Below, one piece after another: positions 34,818-42,890 of a stretch of DNA of 64,000 nucleotides (within the stretch, counting starts at the first letter, position 1; each line of letters opens with the position of its first letter). Both the position numbers and the translations under genes were made by a program. The notes under the pieces are model-generated. The model was not told the origin of the DNA, ran no database searches, and was given only the letters and a program-made list of their open reading frames with translations. Source of the stretch: Akkermansiaceae bacterium UBA2381 (GTDB taxonomy: Bacteria; Verrucomicrobiota; Verrucomicrobiia; Verrucomicrobiales; DEV007); assembly GCA_002344215.1 (NCBI GenBank), contig DDSV01000026.1:1-64000 (forward strand), read 5' to 3'.

Positions 34818-36122
34818 ATGAAATCTTCCAACCTTGCCAACCGGACCATGAATCGCCGCCTCTTCCTTCGCGGGACCGGGGTCACTCTGGCCCTGCCGTT
34901 TCTTGAGAGTTTCTCACCACTTTTCGGGAAATCCGAAGCGGACTCTCCGCGGCGCATGCTGCTTATTTCAAATAATCTCGGGGTGCTCCCGGCACCCTTT
35001 TTTCCTAAGGGCGCCGGGACCGACTACGAGGCTTCCCCCTACCTTGAGATCCTGAAACCCTTTCGCCGTGATTTTACCGTCTTCAGCGGTCTCTCTCATC
35101 CCAACGTGACGGGCGGGCACTCGACCGAGAACTGCTTTCTCACGGCGGCAAAGGATCCGACGGGGAGCGGGTTTCGCAACACAATCTCGCTCGACCAGTT
35201 TGCAGTTGAAAATCTCGGTCAACAGACCCGATTTTCGACGCTCAATCTCGGGGTGAATATTGACAAGGCGAACCGGAGTCTCTCATGGACGCGGGATGGT
35301 GTACTGCTCCCGGCGGAGGACAGGCCCTCGGCGCTGTTCCGCCGGATGTTCGTGCAGGGTTCACCTGCGGAGGTGGAAAGACGGCTTCTTCAGTTGAAGG
35401 ATCGGGGTAGTATCCTTGACGCGGTTTCGGGTGATATGTCAGGGTTTCAGAAAGACCTCGGGAGCGATGACAAGGCACGGTTGGATCAGTATTTCACCTC
35501 GGTGCGCGAGTTGGAGGAGCGGTTGCACACTTCGGGCGCATGGGAACAAAAGGCGAAGCCGGCGACCAACCGTCCCGAGCCCACTGACATCGGGGATCCG
35601 GCCCGCTTTTTTGAAAAAGTTGGATTGATGCTGGAGATGGCGCAACTCGCTTTCGAGAGTGATTCGACGCGTATCGTCACTTTGATGGTCGATGGTTTTG
35701 CCACTCCTGTCTTCGAGATCAGCGCTGAGGAGAAATCGTTGAACGGATATCATGATCTCAGCCACCACGGCCGGTCGAAGGAAAAGTTGGCCCAACTCGA
35801 GCGTGTCGACCGCCGGCAGATGGAGGTGCTGCGAACACTCTTCGAGAGTCTGGCGTCGAGAATCGAAGGCGGGTCCCGGCTCCTTGATCAGACGATGGTT
35901 CTCTACGGCAGTAATCTCGGTGATGCGAATGTCCACAATACAACCAATCTCCCCATCCTCCTTGGCGGGGGAGGGTTCAAACACGGGCGCCACCTGGCCT
36001 TCGACGGGATCAGGAACACTCCACTTTCCAATCTTTTTGTTTCCATGCTCCAAAGACTGGGCATTGAAACCGCTGAGTTCGCCAGCGGCACAGGACCACT
36101 TGAGGGGCTGGAGATCGTTTGA
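34818..36122 (+). CDS. DUF1552 protein, Tat-exported
   Basis: 434 residues. The N-terminus NRRLFLRGTGVTLALPFLE is a twin-arginine leader. Conserved DUF1552 segments: RMLLISNNLGVLPAPFFP, FSGLSHPNVTGGHSTENCF, GVNIDKANRSLSWTRDG, and GYHDLSHHGRSKEKL. DUF1552 is an alkaline-phosphatase-like family of unknown activity that travels with DUF1592 cytochromes, as here, 98 nt downstream. Together with the DUF1501 / DUF1549 pair at 8-14.7 kb, two parallel systems of the same kind occupy this window. Confidence 0.9.
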   Translation: MKSSNLANRTMNRRLFLRGTGVTLALPFLESFSPLFGKSEADSPRRMLLISNNLGVLPAPFFPKGAGTDYEASPYLEILKPFRRDFTVFSGLSHPNVTGGHSTENCFLTAAKDPTGSGFRNTISLDQFAVENLGQQTRFSTLNLGVNIDKANRSLSWTRDGVLLPAEDRPSALFRRMFVQGSPAEVERRLLQLKDRGSILDAVSGDMSGFQKDLGSDDKARLDQYFTSVRELEERLHTSGAWEQKAKPATNRPEPTDIGDPARFFEKVGLMLEMAQLAFESDSTRIVTLMVDGFATPVFEISAEEKSLNGYHDLSHHGRSKEKLAQLERVDRRQMEVLRTLFESLASRIEGGSRLLDQTMVLYGSNLGDANVHNTTNLPILLGGGGFKHGRHLAFDGIRNTPLSNLFVSMLQRLGIETAEFASGTGPLEGLEIV

Positions 36123-36300
36123 TCCCTGCGAATCGTCGGAAACAGGAATGCGGGTGGTGAGCAGTTCTTCGAACGGGATCTTTCGGTAGCTTTGGTAGGG
36201 TTGATCCCCATCGCGTCGTTTTCCGGCCGGACCTAGGGTCGACACTGTGGAATCAGTTCTCTGCCCACAAAACCAAACAAACAATCAAAGTATCCATCAA

Positions 36301-36771
36301 ATGAAGAAATTCGCCCTTACCTGCCTCTTTGCTGTCGCCTCGACCGCAGCCTTCGCTGCCGACGACATCATCGATATCGCCAAATCCACCGGGACTTTCA
36401 AGACCCTGACTGCTGCGCTGGACGCGGCTGAAAAGACCGCCATGTTGAAAGAGGAAGGCCCTTTCACGGTTTTTGCCCCCAGCGACGAGGCTTTTGCCAA
36501 ACTTCCCAAGGGAACTGTCGAAGACCTCCTCAAGCCCGAAAACAAGGAGAAGCTCGGTAACATCCTCGCTTATCATGTTCTTAAAGGGAAAGTGCTGGCC
36601 GCCGACGTGAAAACGATGAAAGCAAAAACCGCCAACGGTGCCATGGTCGAAATCAAAGTCGAAGGTGATACCATCACGGTGAACGATGCCAAGGTCGTCA
36701 AGGCCGACGTCACCGCGAGCAATGGAGTCATCCATGTGATCGACACGGTCCTGATGCCGCCCGCAGAATAA
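36301..36771 (+). CDS. Secreted fasciclin-domain protein
   Basis: 156 residues: signal peptide (MKKFALTCLFAVASTAAFA), then one fasciclin (FAS1) domain with GPFTVFAPSDEAFAKLP, NILAYHVLKGKV and NGVIHVIDTVLMP. FAS1 domains mediate adhesion or bind small ligands outside the cell. The frame opens at ATG 36247, but 36301 gives the signal peptide. A terminator-like hairpin follows. Confidence 0.9.
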   Translation: MKKFALTCLFAVASTAAFAADDIIDIAKSTGTFKTLTAALDAAEKTAMLKEEGPFTVFAPSDEAFAKLPKGTVEDLLKPENKEKLGNILAYHVLKGKVLAADVKTMKAKTANGAMVEIKVEGDTITVNDAKVVKADVTASNGVIHVIDTVLMPPAE

Positions 36772-36800
36772 TTTCGCGTGCTCCGGCACTCGAGTCATTC

Positions 36801-36846
36801 AGCCTGCCGCGTGAACCTTGCCTGGTTTGCGGGGCGGGCTTTTTTG
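36801..36846 (+). terminator. Terminator-like hairpin after fasciclin gene
   Basis: AGCCTGCC pairs with GGGCGGGCT (one G-U, slightly imperfect), separated by about 25 nt, and is followed by TTTTTTG. Loop is long, so moderate confidence. Confidence 0.6.
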
Positions 36847-36886
36847 TTTTAAGAGGAGGTGAGATAGATGGTGAATATCAGGATCT

Positions 36887-38719
36887 TCACTCCACCAGTG
36901 TCACCGTCACCCGCCGCAGATCCATCACACTCTTCCCGGGAATCTCCAGGGCCCGCAAGGTCATCGGGCCCTGTCCGGCTTTCAATTCAACTTCGCCCAG
37001 GGTGAGTGTCCGAAACTCCTTCATCGTGCTTTCGCCGTCGGGACGGGGGAGCGTGTCCTGATTCGTGTAGAGCGGGGGATCCCAGCCGGGTTCGACTTTG
37101 CCGGTGAGTCTTGCTTCCTGAAAAGCGAGTTCGATGACTGACCCGGCATCCGCGATCGGGCAGGTGTAGTCGATCGTGATCTCGTAGCGACCCGTCGTCT
37201 TGACATCAAGCAGCCAGACGAGGCTGTCCTCCGGGCTGGTCCAGTTCACGAAGTAGGAGCAGTTCGGGGCATTGCTGCTCCGCTTCACACTGCCGCGCGG
37301 TTCGCCGTCCCGGGCAGGCAGCATCGTGATGGGAAACTCGCGATAGCCAACCGGGATGGGCCTGGGATCCACGGCATTGGCGGGGCCTTTGCCTTTTCCC
37401 CCTTTGCCCTTTCCTGGGACGGGAGCCACGGCTTCGAGTCCGTACATTTCTTTCCGCCAGGCATTCACCGCCCCGGTGAGTGTTGCAGCGAGTTCGGGCT
37501 CCTTGTTGTTCAAAGGAGTGGTTTGTCCCGGATCGGCGACCATGTCAAAAAGCTGGCCGGTGTTGTCGAGTCGGTGGTTCTGGGTGCGCACACTGATGTT
37601 CGAAGCCCAGGTCGAAAAAATCATGCGGTCAGGCCAGATGGTCTCCGTCTTCATCAGGAGTGGAGTGAGATCGCGTCCGTCGAGCGGCTTGTCGCCGACG
37701 CGCGGTACCCCTGTCAGGGCTGTCAGGGTGGGGAGGAGATCAATTGCACCCGCGATCTGCGGGATGGTGTGTCCGGCAGGCAATTTGGCGGGCCATTTCA
37801 GGTAACAGACCGAACGAATTCCTCCCTCGTCGGTCTGTCCCTTTTTGCCCTTCATGCCGCCAGTCCAGCGGAAGGAATTGGGACCATTATCGGAGAAGTA
37901 GAGGACGATGGTATTGTCCTCCAGATCGAGTTCTTTGAGTTTTGTGAGGATGCGCCCCACGTTCATGTCCTGATTCTCCATCATGGCGAGAGCGCAACGG
38001 GTTTCGTCGTCGACTTCCTGATCGGCGAGGGTGGCGCGCTGGGTGATGGCCTTGGTCTTGAGTCGATTCCAATCCTCCTCCGGTGCGGCCCAGGGTGAAT
38101 GAGGTGTGGTGAAGGGAACGTAGCAGAAGAAGGGCTTGTTCTTGTTTTTGTCGATGAAGCCGAGAGCTTTGTCGGTGCAGACGTCGACGATGTAGCCTTC
38201 TGTTTTGATCATGCGGCCCTCGTCCTCGAGAGGAGCGTTGAAATATTCGCCCCAGTGCCCCGAGGTGTGGCCGAAGTAGGTGTCGAAGCCGCGTGCCATG
38301 GGATGATAGGGCCACTGGCTTCCATTGTGCCATTTGCCGAAGGCACCCGTCGCATAGCCTGCCGCCTTGAGGGCATCAGCGAGAGTTTTTTCATCGAGGT
38401 CGAGACGCTCCTGGCCTGTTGAAACGCCGCGGACGCCGGTGCGGGGATGATAGCGGCCCGTGAGAAACTCGGCCCGCGTCGGTGAACACACGGGGCAGAC
38501 GTAAAATCGGTCGAGAGAAACACCCGCCTTCGCGATGGAATCAATGTGAGGGGTCGACACCTGGGTGTTGCCCGAGTGGCTGTAGTCGCCCCAGCCGGCG
38601 TCGTCGGCGAGGAAGATGACGAGGTTCGGTTGGGCGGAAAGGCCTGGTGCGGGAGCGAGAGCGAGTGAAAGGATGAGCAATGCGGTCGCGGCGAATAGGG
38701 GTCGGATGAAAGGAGGCAT
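36887..38719 (-). CDS. Type I sulfatase with C-terminal accessory domain
   Basis: 610 residues. A signal peptide (about 1-29) is followed by a sulfatase domain with the formylglycine motif CSPTR in CPVCSPTRAEFLTGRYHPR, metal-binding DD in FLADDAGWGD, GKWHNG, and SDNGPNSFRWTGGMKGKKG. The Cys must be converted to formylglycine for activity. A lysine/glycine linker (GKGKGGKGKG) leads to a C-terminal beta domain (about 470-610). It removes sulfate from a sugar, steroid or polysaccharide; the exact substrate is unknown. The FGE-like protein at 27134 is probably not the activator. Confidence 0.9.
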   Translation of the reverse strand: MPPFIRPLFAATALLILSLALAPAPGLSAQPNLVIFLADDAGWGDYSHSGNTQVSTPHIDSIAKAGVSLDRFYVCPVCSPTRAEFLTGRYHPRTGVRGVSTGQERLDLDEKTLADALKAAGYATGAFGKWHNGSQWPYHPMARGFDTYFGHTSGHWGEYFNAPLEDEGRMIKTEGYIVDVCTDKALGFIDKNKNKPFFCYVPFTTPHSPWAAPEEDWNRLKTKAITQRATLADQEVDDETRCALAMMENQDMNVGRILTKLKELDLEDNTIVLYFSDNGPNSFRWTGGMKGKKGQTDEGGIRSVCYLKWPAKLPAGHTIPQIAGAIDLLPTLTALTGVPRVGDKPLDGRDLTPLLMKTETIWPDRMIFSTWASNISVRTQNHRLDNTGQLFDMVADPGQTTPLNNKEPELAATLTGAVNAWRKEMYGLEAVAPVPGKGKGGKGKGPANAVDPRPIPVGYREFPITMLPARDGEPRGSVKRSSNAPNCSYFVNWTSPEDSLVWLLDVKTTGRYEITIDYTCPIADAGSVIELAFQEARLTGKVEPGWDPPLYTNQDTLPRPDGESTMKEFRTLTLGEVELKAGQGPMTLRALEIPGKSVMDLRRVTVTLVE

Positions 38720-38803
38720 GAAGGTGTGGCGAGTTTGGGAAAGGATGAAGGGGCGTCCCTTGCTTCGTCAATTCTATAATCCGAAGACAGGAGCGGGCTT
38801 TGC

Positions 38804-38828
38804 TCGAAAAACTCACGTTTTCCGCTAC
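38804..38828 (+). repeat. 25-nt hairpin repeat, copy B
   Basis: TCGAA, AAA, CTCACG, TTT, TCCGCTAC; two substitutions from copy A. With copy C it forms an inverted pair 20 nt apart in the 366-nt gap between sulfatase and cbpA. Confidence 0.75.
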
Positions 38829-38848
38829 GTCGTTTCCGTAAGACTAGG

Positions 38849-38873
38849 GTAGCGAAGATCGTGAGATCTTCGG
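38849..38873 (-). repeat. 25-nt hairpin repeat, copy C (inverted)
   Basis: On the minus strand CCGAA, GAT, CTCACG, ATC, TTCGCTAC. The variable triplets GAT/ATC are complementary, as AAA/TTT are in copies A and D. Confidence 0.8.
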
Positions 38874-38912
38874 AGCTGTGCTGATCCCAGTCGATGCGTG
38901 TTAAGAAGTGGG

Positions 38913-38962
38913 AACACGGATGATCACAGATTCGCTTCGCTCCCACAGATGACACAGATGGG
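38913..38962 (+). repeat. Imperfect period-9 repeat blocks
   Basis: ACACGGATG, ATCACAGAT at 38914-38931 and CACAGATGA, CACAGATGG at 38944-38961, split by a short spacer. It lies between the two hairpin pairs. Confidence 0.6.
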
Positions 38963-38981
38963 AGATTGACGAAGATCGAAG

Positions 38982-39006
38982 CCGAAAAACTCACGTTTTT
39001 CGCTAC
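38982..39006 (+). repeat. 25-nt hairpin repeat, copy D
   Basis: Identical to copy A (CCGAA, AAA, CTCACG, TTT, TTCGCTAC). Pairs with copy E 22 nt away in inverted orientation. Confidence 0.8.
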
Positions 39007-39028
39007 GGCGATAGCGCACCTCTTGGGT

Positions 39029-39053
39029 GTAGAGAAGATCGTGAGATCTTCGG
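39029..39053 (-). repeat. 25-nt hairpin repeat, copy E (inverted)
   Basis: On the minus strand CCGAA, GAT, CTCACG, ATC, TTCTCTAC; one base different from copy C. With D it makes the second inverted pair. It ends 32 nt before the cbpA stop. Confidence 0.75.
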
Positions 39054-39085
39054 ATGGCGAAGGCATCCCGCGGAGGGCACCGTTC

Positions 39086-40057
39086 CTACCCGCGCGGGCG
39101 GAAAGAACTTTTCTCCGCGAGTGACTGCCAGATGGCTTTCTCCTCGTCTGAGGAAGATTCGGGGAACTCGACCGTGATGGTCACATAGAGGTCGCCAAAT
39201 TCGTCTTTTCCCTTCGGGAGAGCCTTGCCGCGCAGTCGCAACTTTGTTCCCGGCTGGGTGCCCGGCTTGACCGTCATTTTCACGTCGCCGTGCGGGGTCG
39301 GAATGGTCGCACTGATCCCGAGGGCCAGCTCCCAGGGTGCGAGCACCAATTCACTGTCCAGATCGTGTCCGGAGGGCTTGTAGAGCGGGTGACGCTCCAG
39401 TCGAACGCGCATGTAAAGGTCACCGTCAGGGCCTCCGTTCGCTCCGGGGTAGCCGAGTCCGGCGCATCGTATCATCTGTCCCTCGGCGATACCCTTCGGG
39501 ATCTTTACCCGGATGGTTGATTCCTTGGCCGGGCCGCCGTCAGAGGATGGTCGAGCGAGACGAACTTCCCGGACTGACCCGTGCATGATCTCCTCGATCC
39601 TGACGAGCAGATCGGCTTCGATGTCCTGACCCGCCATTGGCCGAGTGGAGCGGGGGCGACGTTGGCCTCCTCCGCCATAGGCTCCAAAGGGGTCACCTCC
39701 CGCCGCGGCGCGACCTCCGAAAAAGCTTTCAAAGAAATCGCTGAAGCCGGTGCTTCCGCCAAAATTGTAGTCATACTGGCCGCCTCCGCCGGGGTATCCG
39801 GAGAATCCGCCGGGATATTCCGCCCCCTGTTGCCAGTTTGCCCCGAGGGTGTCGTATTTCTTCCGCTTCTCCGAATCTCCGAGGACTTCGTAGGCCTCGT
39901 TTACGGCCTTGAAGCGCTCCTCGGCATCGGGCAGGTTTTTGGCGACGTCAGGGTGATATTTGCGCGCCAGCTTTTTGAAGGCCTTTTTGATGTCATCCTG
40001 CGAAGCCGACTTTTCGACTCCGAGGGTTTCATAATAGTCACGATACTGCACCGCCAT
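39086..40057 (-). CDS. cbpA: DnaJ-like CbpA cochaperone
   Basis: 323 residues from ATG 40057. The J-domain (DYYETLGVEKSASQDDIKKA and RKYHPDVAKN with the HPD motif) is followed by a Gly/Phe-rich region and the substrate-binding C-terminal beta domains (RVKIPKGIAEGQMIRCAGLG, GKALPKGKDEFGDLYV). There is no CxxCxGxG zinc finger, which places it in the CbpA rather than DnaJ group. It stimulates DnaK ATPase and may bind curved DNA. The open frame reaches 40237 but overlaps the divergent gene. Confidence 0.9.
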   Translation of the reverse strand: MAVQYRDYYETLGVEKSASQDDIKKAFKKLARKYHPDVAKNLPDAEERFKAVNEAYEVLGDSEKRKKYDTLGANWQQGAEYPGGFSGYPGGGGQYDYNFGGSTGFSDFFESFFGGRAAAGGDPFGAYGGGGQRRPRSTRPMAGQDIEADLLVRIEEIMHGSVREVRLARPSSDGGPAKESTIRVKIPKGIAEGQMIRCAGLGYPGANGGPDGDLYMRVRLERHPLYKPSGHDLDSELVLAPWELALGISATIPTPHGDVKMTVKPGTQPGTKLRLRGKALPKGKDEFGDLYVTITVEFPESSSDEEKAIWQSLAEKSSFRPRG

Positions 40058-40193
40058 GGGAAAAATATTCTCGCTTAAGAGAACTGAAATAAGCCAGTGG
40101 AAGCCCGCTTGTGCAATGGCGAATGATGAGCGTCGATTGCGCATTGGCGGAGGCGCGTGCCCTGGCCCCTTATGTTCAAGCGTCGCCCCGCCG

Positions 40194-41381
40194 ATGAAAT
40201 TCGTCATCCTTATCGCCCTGCTCCTGACAGTTGCCACCCTTGCTTCAGCAGGGAATTGGAAGGTGTCGCAGGAGGGAGCGGGGAAATTCTCCGGCGCGAA
40301 TCACGAGCCTGTGCTCGCTGCCATCGCCGAGGCTGAGAAGAGTGGCGGCGGTGAGATCGAGATCGGGCCAGGTGTTTACCGGATCAACAAAAGCCTGTCT
40401 CTGGACGGAACCAAACACCTTGTCCTGCGCGGTCAGGGCGATGTCACGCTTCAACTCGCCCCGGCGTTGGTGACCGAACTTGCCGCACCTGCCGCAGTTG
40501 GCACCTCCACGCTCATCCTTCAGTCTTCTGAAAGGGTGCGAGTGGGTCTGCTCCTCCGGGTCATGGCTCCCGGAAAGATCGCGGCCATCACCGGTGAACC
40601 CAAACCGAGTTTTGAGGCCGAAGTCATCGCCATCGACGGCACGACCGTGACCTTGAAAGATCCGCTCCTATATTCTGCCCCGGCCGGCGCCCGTGTCGTC
40701 GATGAGAGAGACCTCAATCTTTTCACGATCGCGGGTGAAAGCGAAGACATCACCCTCGAAAACCTCACCCTCGATGGCGGCTTGCAGCCCGACGGTCTGC
40801 AACAGGCGACTCACCACACCCGCTGCGGCGTGTGGATCCAGGGGCGCTACGACTACCTGAAAGGGCCGAGCGGACCAAAGCCGCGCCGCATCACGATCCG
40901 GAACTGCCGACTCCGGAATTTCCACGGGCGCGGCATCGCGATCTACTCGGCCGACGATTGCGTTGTTGAGAATTGCGTGATCGAGAACGTCCTCGACGAG
41001 GGCATCAATCTTGATCACTTCTCGGAGCGCTGCCGCGTCACCGGCAATGTCGTCCAATCCGCCAAAGTGGGCATCGAACTGAACGACGTTAACGACAGTG
41101 TCGTCGAGCACAACGAGATAGGGAACTGCCGTTTCGGCATCCGGGTCTGGCGTTACTGCAAACTCGAGGCGTTGAACCTCCGCAATGAGATCCTCACCAA
41201 TCGCCTCAGCGGGATCGCCAGCTTCGCCCTCGAGTTCCAGAGCGGCACCTCCGGGAACCTTGCCCGGGGGAATGTCCTAACGGTGCCGGCAGGCTCCCGG
41301 GGAAAAGCGGAAGGAAAATTCCGCGACGCCGGCAGCGGGAATAGGATGGAGGAAAATCGGATTGAGGAACGGGAGGAGTGA
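40194..41381 (+). CDS. Secreted right-handed beta-helix protein
   Basis: 395 residues with a signal peptide (MKFVILIALLLTVATLASA). From about residue 30 it shows parallel beta-helix signature repeats: GGGEIEIGPGVYRINKSL, LVLRGQGDVTLQLAP, then NCRLRNFHGRGIAIYSADDC, VENCVIENVLDEGINL, VTGNVVQSAKVGIELND and VVEHNEIGNCRFGIRV. Such folds bind or cut polysaccharides such as pectin or alginate, or act as NosD-like proteins. No catalytic set can be assigned. The frame opens upstream at 40056. Confidence 0.8.
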   Translation: MKFVILIALLLTVATLASAGNWKVSQEGAGKFSGANHEPVLAAIAEAEKSGGGEIEIGPGVYRINKSLSLDGTKHLVLRGQGDVTLQLAPALVTELAAPAAVGTSTLILQSSERVRVGLLLRVMAPGKIAAITGEPKPSFEAEVIAIDGTTVTLKDPLLYSAPAGARVVDERDLNLFTIAGESEDITLENLTLDGGLQPDGLQQATHHTRCGVWIQGRYDYLKGPSGPKPRRITIRNCRLRNFHGRGIAIYSADDCVVENCVIENVLDEGINLDHFSERCRVTGNVVQSAKVGIELNDVNDSVVEHNEIGNCRFGIRVWRYCKLEALNLRNEILTNRLSGIASFALEFQSGTSGNLARGNVLTVPAGSRGKAEGKFRDAGSGNRMEENRIEEREE

Positions 41382-41461
41382 GGGGGCGGAATTTCTCCAC
41401 ATCGGTGACTCCGGGGCGCAATCATCGATTGCGAGTGCACAGGGCGTTCCTTGAGGGGAAT

Positions 41462-42790
41462 TCACCCCGCCAACTCCTCCAACAGTGCCTTATTCAAGCG
41501 AATCCCGCCCTCAAAGTTCGAGACCGTAAAACTCTCGTTCGGTGCGTGGATCTGGCAATCAGGCAGGGCCAATCCGAGCAGGAGCGAATCGACGCCGAGG
41601 ATGTTTTTGATCGCCTGAATGATGGGAATGCTGCCGCCTTCGCGGATCAGTCGCGGCTCACCGGAAAAGGCGCGCTGCAATGCCCTCTGCGCGGCCTTCC
41701 CGTGGGTGGAATGGGGGTCCATGACGTAGGCGGGACCGTAGTGGCCGAGTTCGACGTCAATGCGGCAGGACTCGGGGCAGTGGGCCTTGAGGTGGGCGGC
41801 GGCGAGGGCGAGGATCTCCTGCGGATTCTGGTCGGGGACGAGGCGGAAGCTGAGTTTGGCCATGGCCTCGCGCGGGATCACGGTCTTGGAGCCTTCGCCC
41901 TGATAACCGCCTCCGATGCCGTTGACCTCGGCGGTGGGACGTCCCCAGCGCTGCTCGAGCGCGGTGTAGCCGGCTTCGCCCCAGAGCCCGTGGACTCCGG
42001 TTTCGGCGATGGTGGCGGCGTTGCCGTCTGGGAGGGCGGCCCACATGGCCCGCTCCCAGGGCTCGAGGTCGACGACGGAATCGTAGAAGCCGGGGATCTG
42101 AACTTTGCCGAATTCGTTGTGCAGGGTCGAGACGAGACGCGCGACCATGGTTGCCGGATTCGGCACGGCACCGCCGTAGACACCCGAGTGGAGATCGAGG
42201 GTGGGGCCGTGGATTTTGAATTCAAGACAGGCGATGCCGCGGAGGCCGTAAGTCATCGTGGGGATGCCGGGACCGATCATGCCGGTGTCGGAGACGGCGC
42301 AGACGTCGCACTTGAGCGAGTCTTTGTGCATCTCAAGGAAGGGGGCGAGATTGGGAGAGCCGATTTCCTCTTCGCCTTCGAGGAGGAAGATGACGTTCAC
42401 AGGCAGTTCGCCTTTTTCCTTGAGGGTCTCTTCGACGCCGAGGATGTGGGAGAAATGCTGGCCCTTGTTGTCGGTCGCGCCGCGGCAGAAGATTTTGTCT
42501 CCGACGAGAGTCGGTTCAAAGGGAGGGGTGCTCCACTCGGCGACCGGATCGACGGGCTGGACGTCATAGTGACCGTAGATGAGGACGGTGGGGCGGCCCG
42601 GTTTGACCTCGCTACGGGCGACGATGATGGGATGCCCGGGCGTCTCGTGCAGTTCCGGCTTCAGCCCCATGCGATTGAATTTTTCGACGAGGAATCCGGC
42701 GCACTTCCGCACGTCCTCACGATGACGGCTGTCGGTGGAGATGCTCGGGAAACGGAGGAACTCGAAAAATTCGGTGAGTTGGGGAGTCAT
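41462..42790 (-). CDS. M20-family dipeptidase
   Basis: 442 residues of the M20 metallo-exopeptidase fold. Metal-binding and catalytic motifs: VLIYGHYDVQP, CRGATDNKGQ and LEGEEEIGSPN, plus a dimerisation domain. It splits dipeptides or similar substrates in the cytoplasm, using two zinc ions. ATG 42790 (MTPQLTEFFEF) fits the family; 42847 would add 19 residues. Its start is followed upstream by a heptamer array and then purB on the same strand. Confidence 0.88.
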   Translation of the reverse strand: MTPQLTEFFEFLRFPSISTDSRHREDVRKCAGFLVEKFNRMGLKPELHETPGHPIIVARSEVKPGRPTVLIYGHYDVQPVDPVAEWSTPPFEPTLVGDKIFCRGATDNKGQHFSHILGVEETLKEKGELPVNVIFLLEGEEEIGSPNLAPFLEMHKDSLKCDVCAVSDTGMIGPGIPTMTYGLRGIACLEFKIHGPTLDLHSGVYGGAVPNPATMVARLVSTLHNEFGKVQIPGFYDSVVDLEPWERAMWAALPDGNAATIAETGVHGLWGEAGYTALEQRWGRPTAEVNGIGGGYQGEGSKTVIPREAMAKLSFRLVPDQNPQEILALAAAHLKAHCPESCRIDVELGHYGPAYVMDPHSTHGKAAQRALQRAFSGEPRLIREGGSIPIIQAIKNILGVDSLLLGLALPDCQIHAPNESFTVSNFEGGIRLNKALLEELAG

Positions 42791-42848
42791 CTTTGGGAGT
42801 AGTTTAGGAGTTAAGAAGCCGAGCAGTAGAGAATGGGAGACCTTCAAG

Positions 42849-42890
42849 AGCTGACGGCTAAAAGCTAAAAGCTAAAAGCTGAGGGTCAGA
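42849..42890 (-). repeat. Period-7 array between purB and M20 gene
   Basis: AGCTGAC, GGCTAAA, AGCTAAA, AGCTAAA, AGCTGAG, GGTCAGA. Three units are the same or nearly so. It overlaps the purB stop codon (42886-42888). Confidence 0.8.

Noticed and set aside
36887..38719. FGE-like gene at 27134 as activator of this sulfatase
   Set aside because: The FGE-like domain appears to lack the paired Cys and the genes are 8 kb apart.
41378..42802. 474-codon open frame antisense to the M20 dipeptidase
   Set aside because: The minus-strand frame has clear M20 metal motifs; the antisense product is Gly/Asp/Val-rich without a recognisable fold, as expected from a high-GC shadow frame.
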